The notes beneath the pieces were generated by a model. It had not been told where the DNA came from and made no database searches. It saw only the letters and a program-made list of their open reading frames with translations. Positions 8,052 to 17,900 of a DNA stretch of 64,000 nucleotides are shown here, piece after piece; within the stretch, counting starts at the first letter, position 1, and every line of letters begins with the position of its first letter. Both the position numbers and the translations under genes were made by a program. The stretch covers positions 1-64,000 of the forward strand of contig JAKQNP010000014.1 in assembly GCA_029565675.1 (NCBI GenBank), in the 5' to 3' direction. This stretch comes from a bacterium (GTDB lineage Bacteria; Zhuqueibacterota; Zhuqueibacteria; Residuimicrobiales; Oceaniaggregativiventaceae).

Positions 8052-11000
8052 ATGGCCATGCGACGACGTTTTCTCGTGCTGTTCTTGTTCGTCATTCTCG
8101 GGCCGCTTTTTGCCCAAGGAACGGCTGATTTGATTCTTTACAACGGCAAAATCATCACCGTCGACAGTGAAGACCGCATCTGCGAGGCAATGGCGATCAA
8201 GGACGGCAGGGTGCTGGCGGTCGGCGGATCGACAGAGATTGCAGGCTTTGCAGGTCCATACTGCAAAAAAATAAATTTGCACGGCAAGACGGTCACCCCT
8301 GGGTTGATCGATTCCCATTACCATATGATGTACTATGGCGCGCAATTTTGGCCAGGTTATCTCAATATCCGCATGCCGGTTGTCAAATCGAAAGCCGATC
8401 TCTTGCGGGTGGTAACCGAAACTGTCGCGGAGCTGGACTCGGGAGAATGGGTTTCCGCGAATCAGGGGTTCATCATGCAGTCCGATGAAACGCTGACGCG
8501 CTGGGATTTGGATGCGGTGGCGCCGAAAAATCCCTGTTACCTCCGTCATTGCAGCGGACAGTATTCGGTTGTCAACTCGCTGGCGCTTGCGATCGCCGGT
8601 ATCGACAGCAGCACTCCCAATCCGCCCAGCAGTCTGATCGGGCACGATGAAAACGGCCAGCCCAACGGCATTCTATCCCATTATGGCGCCGAGAATCTGG
8701 TTGGCCAGTATGCCACCGGTTACGGCGACCGCAGCGATGCAGATAAATTGAACGACATCCAGGTCGGGCAGGATCTTTGTCTGCAGGCAGGCTATACATC
8801 GGTGCAGGACGTTATTGTCGGACAAGTCAAGGATCTGCTTCTCTACAAACAATTCGCCGAAGAAGGCAAGCTAAAAGTGCGCGTCTATGCCTTGTTGCTT
8901 ATCGACACCGAACAAGAAGCAGACTCGCTGATTGCCAGACTGCAGCCAATCGAATATGGACGATTCAAATTCGGCGGTTGGAAACTGGCGATGGATGGTG
9001 GTCTGGCTGCCAAAACTGTGCTCTTTTATGACAAGACCCTGTATGCTTCAGAGATCAGCTATCCCTATCACGATCAGGCAACCCTGAACCGGATCGTGCG
9101 AAAATTGCACGATACCGGTCTGCAAATCGCCACCCATGTGGGCGGCGATGAAGGCATCGATATGACCATTACCGCCTATGAAGAAGCGATGAAAGCCAAT
9201 CCGCGACCTGATCCGCGTTTTCGCATCGAACACGGTTTGTTTCCAACATCCCAGGCCATTCAGAGGATGAGTGCGTCGCATATCATCCTCTCCACCCAGC
9301 CGCAATGGATTCCCTGGTACGGCAAGGCCTATACTGAAATGACCAGCAGTGCCGCCATGGAGAATCTGCTGCCGTTCAAGACCATGTTGAACATGGGCAT
9401 TCAGCTGGCATTTGGCTGTGATGTCCCGGCATCGCCCTATCAGGAGCCGCAATGGGCGTTTCGCGGCGCTGTTATTCGTCGCACAGCCGAAGGTACGCCG
9501 CTGACGCAATCAGAAAAACTCACTCCACAAGAAGCGTTGCGCATCCACACCATGGGTTCAGCTTATGCCAGCTTTTCGGAAAATGTGACCGGCTCGCTGG
9601 AACCGGGAAAATACGCCGATCTGGTCATCTGGTCGCATGATCTTTACACCATGGAGCCGACCCAGCTGGGAGACCTGCATCCCCAGTTGACCATGGTGGA
9701 GGGTGAAATCTTGCACGACACCGGCGAAAATCCGCTTTCCTATGCCAAAGGCACCTGGACCGCCAGCGGTGATTTGTTGAATGCCCGCCAGTTTCACACC
9801 GCAACGCTGTTGCAGGATGGCAGAGTGCTGATCGTCGGCTATGCGGGCAATTCTGCGGAGCTGTATGACCCCGTCGCGGGCAGCTGTTCGGAGACCGGCA
9901 CGACACTCGCCAGCCACAGCTGGGGTTCAACCGCCACCTTGCTGCAAGACGGCCGGGTTCTGGTCGTCGGAGGCAGGGGTGCGGAGAGGGTCGCAGAGCT
10001 TTATGATCCATCCACCGGTGCTTTCAGCTCCACAGACAGCACGGAGGTGCCGCACTGTTTCCACACTGCCACGCGTCTGAACGACGGCCGCGTGCTGATC
10101 GCAGGCGGACAGGATGACGCCAACAGCCAAACCCATCGCGTTGTCGAAATCTATGATCCACAATCCGGACTATTCTCTATGGCCGATTCGCTCCTGGAAG
10201 ATCGTTCCAGCCACCAGTCGGTCCTGTTGATGAACGACAAGGTCTTTTTGTGCGGTGGACAACAGAGCACCACGCCGGGAAATGCAATTGCCTTGCGGTC
10301 CTGCGAAATCTACGATCCGTCAACCGATCAGTTTTCATCAGCCGGCGACATGAACTCCGCTACCACAAGCCATCGCACGATTCTTCTGCCCAGCGGCAAA
10401 GTCTTGATCAGCGGCGGACTCTTCAAGACCCGCACAGATGAGCTCTATGACTGGCAAACAGGCCAATTTTCCCCGACCGGAACCATGCCGGTCAGCCGCA
10501 GATTCGATCATTCGGTAACCCTGTTGAACAACGGCCATGTGTTGTTGGCTGGCGGAAGGGCAGACAGCGTGCTGCAAATCTGTGAAATCTATGATCCGGA
10601 TAACAATTACTACTACCCCGCCGAGGATCTCATAACCCCGAGAACGGCACATGCAGCCACATCTCTTCTGGACGGCACGATTCTGGTGACCGGCGGGTAT
10701 GACGGGCATCAGACCTTAAAATCTGTCGAACGGTTGACTGCATTGCCCGTGGATGTCGTAGCGGTCAACCACGATGCAGAAAATCTGGTTGAGAATCCGG
10801 AAGACTATTATCTGTCGCCCAATTTCCCCAACCCCTTCAATCCAACGACCGTTATGCAGTACGAGGTCAAGAATTCCGCCCGGGTCAACATTGCGGTCTA
10901 CAATCTCCTGGGCGAACGGATAAAAGTGTTATGGGATGATGTGCGCGCCGGCGGGGTCTATCGGATAGAATGGAACGGCACCGACGCCCAGGGGCGGCCA

Positions 11001-11078
11001 CTGAGCAGCGGCATTTATATCGTTAGAATGGAAGCGAACCGGCACACGGCGACACGCAAAGTCCTGTTGTTGCGATAG
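8052..11078 (+). CDS. Secreted amidohydrolase fused to Kelch-like propeller and FlgD-Ig-like tail
   Basis: 1008 residues from the ATG at 8052, chosen for the AGGAGG at 8039-8044. A signal peptide (about 1-22) is followed by a YtcJ-type amidohydrolase (about 25-560): metal ligands in DSHYHMM (H89, H91), ATHVGGDEG, RIEHG and FGCDVPASP. Next come six or so repeats with the pattern H-T-A-T-L-L-x-D-G-R-V-L-(I/V)-x-G-G ... Y-D-P (about 570-900), a Kelch/galactose-oxidase-like beta-propeller. The last ~85 residues start NFPNPFNPTT and form a FlgD-Ig-like domain, used in FCB bacteria for sorting or surface attachment. The fusion implies a metal-dependent hydrolase displayed outside the cell. Substrate unknown. 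Confidence 0.85.
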   Translation: MAMRRRFLVLFLFVILGPLFAQGTADLILYNGKIITVDSEDRICEAMAIKDGRVLAVGGSTEIAGFAGPYCKKINLHGKTVTPGLIDSHYHMMYYGAQFWPGYLNIRMPVVKSKADLLRVVTETVAELDSGEWVSANQGFIMQSDETLTRWDLDAVAPKNPCYLRHCSGQYSVVNSLALAIAGIDSSTPNPPSSLIGHDENGQPNGILSHYGAENLVGQYATGYGDRSDADKLNDIQVGQDLCLQAGYTSVQDVIVGQVKDLLLYKQFAEEGKLKVRVYALLLIDTEQEADSLIARLQPIEYGRFKFGGWKLAMDGGLAAKTVLFYDKTLYASEISYPYHDQATLNRIVRKLHDTGLQIATHVGGDEGIDMTITAYEEAMKANPRPDPRFRIEHGLFPTSQAIQRMSASHIILSTQPQWIPWYGKAYTEMTSSAAMENLLPFKTMLNMGIQLAFGCDVPASPYQEPQWAFRGAVIRRTAEGTPLTQSEKLTPQEALRIHTMGSAYASFSENVTGSLEPGKYADLVIWSHDLYTMEPTQLGDLHPQLTMVEGEILHDTGENPLSYAKGTWTASGDLLNARQFHTATLLQDGRVLIVGYAGNSAELYDPVAGSCSETGTTLASHSWGSTATLLQDGRVLVVGGRGAERVAELYDPSTGAFSSTDSTEVPHCFHTATRLNDGRVLIAGGQDDANSQTHRVVEIYDPQSGLFSMADSLLEDRSSHQSVLLMNDKVFLCGGQQSTTPGNAIALRSCEIYDPSTDQFSSAGDMNSATTSHRTILLPSGKVLISGGLFKTRTDELYDWQTGQFSPTGTMPVSRRFDHSVTLLNNGHVLLAGGRADSVLQICEIYDPDNNYYYPAEDLITPRTAHAATSLLDGTILVTGGYDGHQTLKSVERLTALPVDVVAVNHDAENLVENPEDYYLSPNFPNPFNPTTVMQYEVKNSARVNIAVYNLLGERIKVLWDDVRAGGVYRIEWNGTDAQGRPLSSGIYIVRMEANRHTATRKVLLLR

Positions 11079-11111
11079 GACTGATCGAAAAAGCACCAAA
11101 AGTACAAACGC

Positions 11112-11154
11112 TATGGCCATTGGGGCAGATTTTGAACCTGCTCCAATGGCCATA
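11112..11154. terminator. Long stem-loop between convergent genes
   Basis: TATGGCCATTGG pairs perfectly with CCAATGGCCATA, extended inward by a GC-rich segment (GGCAG / CTGCT) around a short T-rich loop. Sits midway between the amidohydrolase stop and the convergent exchanger stop, as a bidirectional terminator would, but has no clear U-run on either side. Confidence 0.5.
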
Positions 11155-11222
11155 AGCAACTGCAGCCCAGAGTAGTTTATCGCTCATGTCTTTTTAGCGT
11201 TTTGGCTGAATCCCCTTCCTGT

Positions 11223-11660
11223 TCAGAGCAGCAAAGAGCCGAAATAGACACCATACACAATGAGCAGAATGCCGCCTTCCCAGCGATTCAATTGATTGTT
11301 GGACCAGATCAACGGCAACAAGAGAAAAGACAAACCGACCCTGACGGCGATGTGAATCGCAGAGAATTCTGCACTTTGCATCGGCGAAATCGTCGCCGCC
11401 AGCCCCAGAATCGCCAGAATATTGAACACATTTGACCCGACGATATTGCCCAATGCAATGTCTAAATTTTTGCGAAGGGATGCGACAACGCTGGTGGCCA
11501 GTTCCGGCATGCTCGTTCCATAGGCTACAATCGTCAGTCCGATCAGCAATGGTGAGATTTTAAGTCGACGGGCGAAAGAGACACATGCCATAACCAAAAT
11601 TTCAGCGCCACCGTAGAGCAAAGCGATTCCCAAACCAATCCAGAGTATATTCGCAGTCAT
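11223..11660 (-). CDS. Half-length CaCA-type sodium/calcium exchanger homologue
   Basis: 145 residues from the ATG at 11660. Contains one complete NCX half: the alpha-repeat signatures GTSMPELATS and GNIVGSNVFN, and four or five membrane helices. Full-length exchangers of this family are about 300-350 residues with two inverted halves; here the second half is absent, and only about 145 bp of non-coding DNA separates the stop from the next gene. It could function as a dimer or be a remnant; the reading frame is intact and the core motifs are undamaged. Confidence 0.75.
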   Translation of the reverse strand: MTANILWIGLGIALLYGGAEILVMACVSFARRLKISPLLIGLTIVAYGTSMPELATSVVASLRKNLDIALGNIVGSNVFNILAILGLAATISPMQSAEFSAIHIAVRVGLSFLLLPLIWSNNQLNRWEGGILLIVYGVYFGSLLL

Positions 11661-11715
11661 TGCAGTGCCTTTGTCGATGAATTCGGTTGCTGTATTATCG
11701 CGGCCGAGCCGGTGA

Positions 11716-12120
11716 TCAGTTGTATTGCCGGCGTTTTTCCGGCAGAAAAAGAGTGGTACGTCGGGATTGCAGCCCACAGGCCAGAAAGAGAAGACCGGGA
11801 AGTGAAAAAAGCAAGAAAAACCATCCCGATGGAAATCTGCCAACCGTCAACAAATTGAGCAGATAGAAAAATCCCAGTCCGGCAACAGCAATCGTACCGC
11901 CCAAAATTTCCTTCTGCCAGGCGATGATCATCCCGGCGCAGACCGCAAACGGGGAAAAAAACAGCCCAAGCCATTCTTCCGCTTCGATCCGGACTGGATC
12001 GAATCCTTCGCCGATAAAGAAAAGAAGAATCATCCCTATACTCAGAACCGACCAGACACGGGCGATCCAGCGGATCGTTTCAACCAACCGATGCTTTGCA
12101 TCCACTGACCTGTTTCGCAT
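11716..12120 (-). CDS. Membrane protein of unknown function
   Basis: 134 residues with four predicted membrane helices (segments around VWSVLSIGMILLFFIG, WLGLFFSPFAVCAGMII, TIAVAGLGFFYLLNLL and WFFLLFSLPGLLFLACG). Family not recognised with certainty; small four-helix DUF proteins look like this. The ATG at 12120 follows GTGAGG with good spacing, preferred over a GTG at 12132. About 55 bp upstream of the half-exchanger gene in the same direction, so probably one transcript. Confidence 0.65.
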   Translation of the reverse strand: MRNRSVDAKHRLVETIRWIARVWSVLSIGMILLFFIGEGFDPVRIEAEEWLGLFFSPFAVCAGMIIAWQKEILGGTIAVAGLGFFYLLNLLTVGRFPSGWFFLLFSLPGLLFLACGLQSRRTTLFLPEKRRQYN

Positions 12121-12151
12121 TATTGACCTCACATTGGGGCCGACTAACGAT

Positions 12152-12982
12152 TCACGCTGTAAACGCGCTTTTCGACACCATTTGCAGGAATCTGTCTATA
12201 AAAACCGCAAAATCCACTTCAAAAACATTGCAAAACACCACATCATGATCCTCTCCTGACAACAGCTCGATCATATAGGAATGAAATCTTTCCATGCCGT
12301 AAGTATTTATGAGATTATCGACCAGGCAGCCGAATTCTGAGTAGATAAAGGCAATCCGGTTCGGCACGTCGAGTTCAGCACGGTTTTGGGCTTTGGTGTG
12401 ATAATCTTGTGGATGCAAAAAGTTGCCGCTCCGGATGGCTTCATAGGTTACCGTTTTGCTCGGGTACCAGGATGTTCCCATCTGCCCGGTGCTATAGACC
12501 GCGATGCCTTCGAGGAGCCATTTGGGATAACGCATAGAGTTGAAAAGTCCGGCGTGCTGGAACAGCAGCGAATGGGACAATTCGTGGCGCAAATAAATTT
12601 CCATCGATATAATCCCGTCGTTTGCCTCGCGTTGCGCCCACGGTGAAACCACGATAGCACCGTTATAAAAAGCACAAAACCGCGCTTTGGATAGCGAGCG
12701 CCTGGCATAGGTTCGCTCGTCGGCAAACAGAAAAATACGCGGTTTCATTTTGAATTCGAGGGCATGAAACCGCTCCACCAATGGGATATATTGATCGATC
12801 TCATCTACTTGGGTAAATTCAGCACCCGGTTGGGTGTAGACGATCGCATTGTCGAGCTCATTTCTGGCAAATCCGATCACAATTGGAGAATAAGGAAAGA
12901 GTTTGCCGAACAACACACTGTAAGCGAACACCGACGCAATGGCAGTGAACAGGACCAAAAACAATTTGTAGGCTCTTTTCAT
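12152..12982 (-). CDS. Putative membrane-anchored gluzincin metallopeptidase
   Basis: 276 residues. An N-terminal hydrophobic segment (residues 5-25) serves as signal or anchor. The zinc motif HExxH appears as LRHELSHSLLFQ, and WLLEGIAVYS about 25 residues later supplies the glutamate expected in gluzincin (peptidase MA-type) enzymes. The remainder does not match a family I can name. The active site faces the periplasm if the N-terminus is an anchor. Confidence 0.72.
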   Translation of the reverse strand: MKRAYKLFLVLFTAIASVFAYSVLFGKLFPYSPIVIGFARNELDNAIVYTQPGAEFTQVDEIDQYIPLVERFHALEFKMKPRIFLFADERTYARRSLSKARFCAFYNGAIVVSPWAQREANDGIISMEIYLRHELSHSLLFQHAGLFNSMRYPKWLLEGIAVYSTGQMGTSWYPSKTVTYEAIRSGNFLHPQDYHTKAQNRAELDVPNRIAFIYSEFGCLVDNLINTYGMERFHSYMIELLSGEDHDVVFCNVFEVDFAVFIDRFLQMVSKSAFTA

Positions 12983-13053
12983 CCATGCCTCTGATATTGA
13001 AAGATGGAAAACAAGTCATTGCTCTTTTCTTGAATTCCGGCTCGAGCTGACCT

Positions 13054-13911
13054 TCAGGGTGCGAATTCATAAGCGACACGGGCGATGCTTCCGCGCCAGT
13101 AGGGTTTCCGCCCCTCGGGAAGAAGCCAGGCGACTTCGCCTTGCAGGGGAATGCGCATCCCTTCTTTGATCTGGTAGTCATGCCACCGGCCTTCCCATGC
13201 AGTGGGCATGATCGCATCTCCGATCATACGGCCGCGCGCTTGCGCCCGCACCGACTCGATCAAACCACCTTCGCCAAAGCAAAAGGTCAGGCTGACCTCC
13301 GTAACCCCATCGACCAGGGTCGCCACCGCCGAAGAGTCATCGATCGCTTGCCATTGCACGCCCTGGCTTGGCAACAGAGCGGTGGGATACCAGGCTGCTT
13401 CAGCGAGAAAGCGCATCAATTCGCCGTGCGCCGCCGCCGGGGTGCCGCGCAAATTCACCAGAGGGATCAGGCCGAACAGCGAAACTTGCAGAATTCCCTC
13501 GCCAGCGATGTAAGCGTCGTGCACGCGAACGGTCAAACCCGGCATCATCGACATCCGGGCCTCCCAATCGAATCCCGGGCGTTGCATCACGACTCTCTGT
13601 ACAGAGGTGAAAGGCGTCCAGTTTTCTCCCGTTTCGCTCAGGTTGAAGGTCCCGGTGTGCTCAACCGCAACTGCGGTCACCATCGGTTGTCCTTCATTGA
13701 GAACGGCCATAAAGTATCGCTGCACCGGCGCGGGCAAATCGACCAGTTCATTGGGACTGTAGATCGACGGTGCAACCGTGCGTCGCGCACCATCCAGGTC
13801 AGCATGCATCTTTTTCGTACGGGATTGCCAGCGAAAAGATCCGTAGAGAAGCAGGCCCGCGATGAGCACTGCAAGTCCAAAAAATACCCACAGGATTGTT
13901 TTCCACCACAT
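13054..13911 (-). CDS. Membrane-anchored protein of the DUF6544/DUF6920 type
   Basis: 285 residues with one N-terminal membrane helix (about 4-24) and a soluble domain. The pattern LPAPVQRYF near residue 60 and the C-terminal WEGRWHDY ... GMRIPLQGEVAWLLPEG ... YWRG match a family of uncharacterised bacterial proteins that I recall as DUF6544 or DUF6920. No catalytic motif stands out. Function unknown. Confidence 0.65.
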   Translation of the reverse strand: MWWKTILWVFFGLAVLIAGLLLYGSFRWQSRTKKMHADLDGARRTVAPSIYSPNELVDLPAPVQRYFMAVLNEGQPMVTAVAVEHTGTFNLSETGENWTPFTSVQRVVMQRPGFDWEARMSMMPGLTVRVHDAYIAGEGILQVSLFGLIPLVNLRGTPAAAHGELMRFLAEAAWYPTALLPSQGVQWQAIDDSSAVATLVDGVTEVSLTFCFGEGGLIESVRAQARGRMIGDAIMPTAWEGRWHDYQIKEGMRIPLQGEVAWLLPEGRKPYWRGSIARVAYEFAP

Positions 13912-14081
13912 GTTTTTCCTTTTTCTTTTTTTCCGAGAATCGATACACCCGCGGATATCTTGTCGTCTTCCTTAGCGGTAATAAAATTGGACCGCGAGCT
14001 GGCATGTACAGAAACGCGATTGGAGTTGCCAAGCAAACCGGATTTCGAATGACAATAACCGGCAAATCGGGGTTGAGACGC

Positions 14082-14645
14082 TCAGGGGTATGTGAACCGA
14101 TGGTTCTGGAGAAAAATTTGCGCATCGGCGCGCTGATAAAAAACAAGTCGCACGTTATCCAGACTCTTTTCGCTGCCGAGAAAAGCTTGGATGGCCTCGG
14201 ACGACACGGCCGCGGCCTCTGCGCGCGGGTAACCGTAGACACCGGTGGAAATGGCCGGGAAGGCGATGGTGCGCAGATTGTGCTGCATGGCAACCGCAAG
14301 CGAGTTGCGATAGCAGGCAGCCAGCAGTTCTGCATCACGTCCTGCATTTCTTCCATAAACAGGGCCAACGGTATGAATCACATAATGCGCCGGCAGATTG
14401 CCGCCTGAGGTGATGACCGACTGGCCGGCAGGCAAGCCCTGAGGGTAACATGTGCGGCGGAGTTCGCGGCATTCACAGAGTATCTGCGGCCCGCCGGCAG
14501 CATGAATGGCGCCGTCGACCCCACCACCACCCATGAGCGACGAGTTGGCGGCATTGACGATTGCATCGACCTGCTGGTCGACGATGTTGCCGATGACTAT
14601 ACCAACATGTCCAAACATAAAAGTGGCAAGTTCTGTCGAATTCAT
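14082..14645 (-). CDS. Macro-domain ADP-ribose hydrolase (YmdB-like)
   Basis: 187 residues, a single macro domain: the ADP-ribose-binding segments DAIVNAANSSLMGGGGVDGA and AFPAISTGVYGYP are textbook. YmdB/TARG1-type enzymes remove O-acetyl-ADP-ribose or ADP-ribosyl groups. Length fits a stand-alone macro domain. No toxin or ADP-ribosyltransferase gene is adjacent, so a general repair or detoxification role is likeliest. Confidence 0.92.
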   Translation of the reverse strand: MNSTELATFMFGHVGIVIGNIVDQQVDAIVNAANSSLMGGGGVDGAIHAAGGPQILCECRELRRTCYPQGLPAGQSVITSGGNLPAHYVIHTVGPVYGRNAGRDAELLAACYRNSLAVAMQHNLRTIAFPAISTGVYGYPRAEAAAVSSEAIQAFLGSEKSLDNVRLVFYQRADAQIFLQNHRFTYP

Positions 14646-14716
14646 AATGTAACACCGAATTTCAGCCCTGATAGACGAAAAAGTTGATCGATGTTCAGAG
14701 GCATTTACACCACACA

Positions 14717-14870
14717 GAGCGGAGCGCGACCCCGCAGACCGCTGCTCTTGCGGTCGAGGAGGCGCGCGCAGCCGCCGCAGGACCCCGCAGGCGACGCGCC
14801 ATGGTCTTGTTCCGGCCGCTGCGCAGGTCGGTGGGCAGGCGCGTCGCCGAGGAGGCCGGAGGCGTCAGAG
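14717..14870. repeat. Structured GC-rich repeat R1, copy 1
   Basis: About 155 bp, related to 26472-26641 and 32933-33094. First hairpin: outer stem GCGCG (14724-14728)/CGCGC (14763-14767), inner stem GACCGC (14737-14742)/GCGGTC (14750-14755) closing TGCTCTT. A second stem of 11 perfect base pairs joins 14790-14800 with 14838-14848. Ends in GGCCGGAGGCGTC. Lies between the macro-domain gene and the M4 protease gene. Transcribed strand unknown. Confidence 0.75.
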
Positions 14871-14885
14871 CTATTTTTTGCCGGT

Positions 14886-14912
14886 ATAAAAACAGGCTGT
14901 TTGTCGACAGCC
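14886..14912 (-). terminator. Intrinsic terminator of the M4 protease gene
   Basis: On the minus strand GGCTGT-CGACAA-ACAGCC is followed by TGTTTTTAT, about 85 bp after the protease stop codon. Confidence 0.6.
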
Positions 14913-14995
14913 CGTTTGCAATGACCCCGCCGGGTTGCCGCCACACTCATTGAACACCTGGCACAGACATCCGGCGAAAGAACAATTAATTCAGG

Positions 14996-17900
14996 TCACT
15001 TGACCAGAATCATCTTTTGGCCGGCGCGAAAGCCGTTTTCCGTTTCCAGACGGCAGAAATAGACGCCGGAAGAGAGAGGCCGACCGTCGGTTGCGCTGGC
15101 ATTCCAGTTCACCTGATGGCTTCCGGCGGATTCGACGCCGTCCACCAGCACCTGCACCAACCGTCCCTGCATGTCATATACAGCAACTTTTATCCGACTT
15201 TGTTCGGGCAACGAGTAGGTGATGATGGTGCCGGCGTTGAATGGATTGGGATAATTGGCGTGCAAGGCGAATTCAGCGGGTTGGCTCGCCGCTTCGGGCT
15301 CGACCGCCAGATCGTAGTTGCCGCCGGTTACAAACCATTCCGGATAGCGCGCGCCGGTGGTGAGATTGAGAAGCGAAAAATTGAGCGAAGCGAGATCGAG
15401 AATCAGCAGTTTTTTATCGGAAAAGCGGTCGACGACGATCAGCTGGTCATCCGGAGAGAAGGACGGCCGCTCCACATCCCGGCCGGGAAACTGCAGAAAA
15501 AGATCCTGATCGACTTCAGCAAAATTGACGATATGGACATCCCAATACTCCGACTCGTCATCGATCATGCTGTAAGCGATGCGGTCGGGATCAGTGGAGC
15601 TGTACTGCACATTGCCGACGCTGATGCCGACAGGTTGAGCGGGCAACAGCGAGTAGATCTGCAGTTCATCGCCGGTGAAATCGATCTCCCCCATGCTCCA
15701 CCAATCGCGGACAGCCCCGGATGGCAGGGTCACCTGATTATACGCATCGAACGCCAGTTTGGGATATTTGGCATTGGGGGACCAATTGAGCACATCAGGA
15801 TATTGGATGGTCGAACTGCTGATGCCTTCCTGCGTGGAGGGCAAATCGAGCGTCAGATAATAAAGCTGGCCCGATATGAGCAGATAGATGTTGTTGTCAT
15901 TTTCATAACTGGAAGTAAAGGCAACGAACAGGCCGTCGCGCGAGATCGCGGCATTCCAGAGATCGCCGGGCGAATTGACATAGATATCGTCAAAGGTCTC
16001 AGTGGTTCCGGTCTGCATATTGGCTCGGGTAAAAACGCCGTTTTCGTCGATGAAATAGAGATAATTGCCGTCTGCAGTGGTGGAAAACTGGGTCCAATTG
16101 TAATCCTTGCTCTTGACGCGAACATTCAGAACATATTCTTTTTGGCTGTTCAAATCATAGAGCCCAACCCGCAGGTCATCGCGGACAAAAGCGATCCACT
16201 GGGTGCCGCCGGTGGTCGGCAAGACTTCATTATCACCGGCACCGCTGGGCGTCGTGCCGCCGCCACCACCGCTGCTGGTGGTGATTTTGACGGCATCGAA
16301 AGCAGATTTGACGGCCTCGAGTTCTGATCCGCTGCCGTACAGATCGATCGCGCATTGTTCGATCGCTTTGCGGGCGTCGATAAACTGCGATTGGCGCGTG
16401 AGATAAGAGCTCAGTGCCCGGTAGTAGATTTTTTCTGTTTTATCCTTGCCGATACGGTCTGCGATCAGGTAGGCGGCATAGCAGGGTATACCGCAATTGG
16501 TATGAACACCGCCGTAATCGCTGGAGGTATAGACATACTCGTCCATGGTCATGGGCAGCTGATCGAGCATGTTGCGGTTATGCGGATTGGATAGATCGCG
16601 CAGACCGCTGCCCATCCCGGGCAGCATGATGTCTTCGCCCATAATCCAATCATCGCGGTCGACCATGGCGCCAAAAAAATCGGAAAATGATTCATTAAGA
16701 GCGCCGGGTTGATCTTGATAAATCAGGTTGGCGGTGTATTCGGTGATCCCGTGGGTCAATTCGTGCGCGCAGATATCCAGCGCTTCGGCCAGAGACGAAA
16801 AGTAATCGCTGCCGTTGCCCCAGAAAATCGCTGAACCATTCCAGTAGGCATTGTCCATTGCCAGGCCACCTTCAGTCACATTGATCACTGTCATGATCGT
16901 CGATGCCCTTCCATCGATCGCCCGGCGGTTATGGGTGTTCTTGTAATAATTGTAAACGGTCGACAAATTGTGCATAGCCGAAACTGCAGCCCGATCGCCC
17001 CAGGAGGAGGGTGAAGTGGAAGTAACAAAGTAATATTGCGCCATTTCGGTGGGATCGTTGTTCTGCAAATCGATGACAAATAGACCGCCTGTCGGATCGT
17101 CGGGCAAATTTGCCGCGCCTCCCGAGAGCTCATTGAGATCGCTCAGCATATAATGGGTGCCGTCTTCCTCATAGGCGCGGAACGAGCGCGAGGAGCCGCT
17201 CAGGTCGATCCCTGAGGCATTGACGCTGCCTTCAGACATGGTGTTGCTGTATTTTTTCAGCACCTGTCCGGTTTCAATGTCGACCATAAGGGTAAACCAA
17301 TCGCGGACATTGGCGTAGAGTTCGACTTGCCAAACCAGATGGGGTCTATCCTGCTCGTCGATCCAGATCGTTTTCTTGCTGATCGGCTCGCTGAAACGAA
17401 GCAATTTGGTCATGTTCGCCGGAATGTCGTGCAGCAAATCGAGTTCAGCCAGATAGGCGCGGCAGACCTGCACAGCCTGATCGCTGTCGATTCCCTCTTT
17501 CCCGGGATCGATCCCGGCAGGCGTCGGCGCATAACGGCCATTCACCGTATAGACTTGATCGGTGGGGTCGATATGGACATAGAGCTCATTGGCCCATACC
17601 GGCACTCCCTGATAGGATTGCTGCAGGCGGAGATGGCGCATGCCCAGATCATCGGTCTCATGGCGAATCAGAGCAAATTCCGCCGCCGGCTGGTCGATTT
17701 TCATGGCTGCAGAAAAGGTCGAGAGCCAGCTCTGCGCCAACTGCAGATCGCGTTGAATCGGGCCATTTTCCGACACCGACTCCACCATCAAGGTTGAAAG
17801 TGGTACGGATTCAAGTTGGGCTGCACGGCCCAATTCGCCGCTGATAAAAAAGAGAGTGCCGTTTTCCGCCACCTGCACATCCCGCACCAACAGGCTTCGC

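Noticed and set aside
11716-11843. Second half of the CaCA exchanger in another frame
   Set aside because: The overlapping upstream frame encodes a different four-helix protein without alpha-repeat signatures.
14684-14953. Arg/Ala-rich ORFs across repeat R1
   Set aside because: The copies of R1 are open in different frames and strands, and what is conserved is base pairing, not protein.
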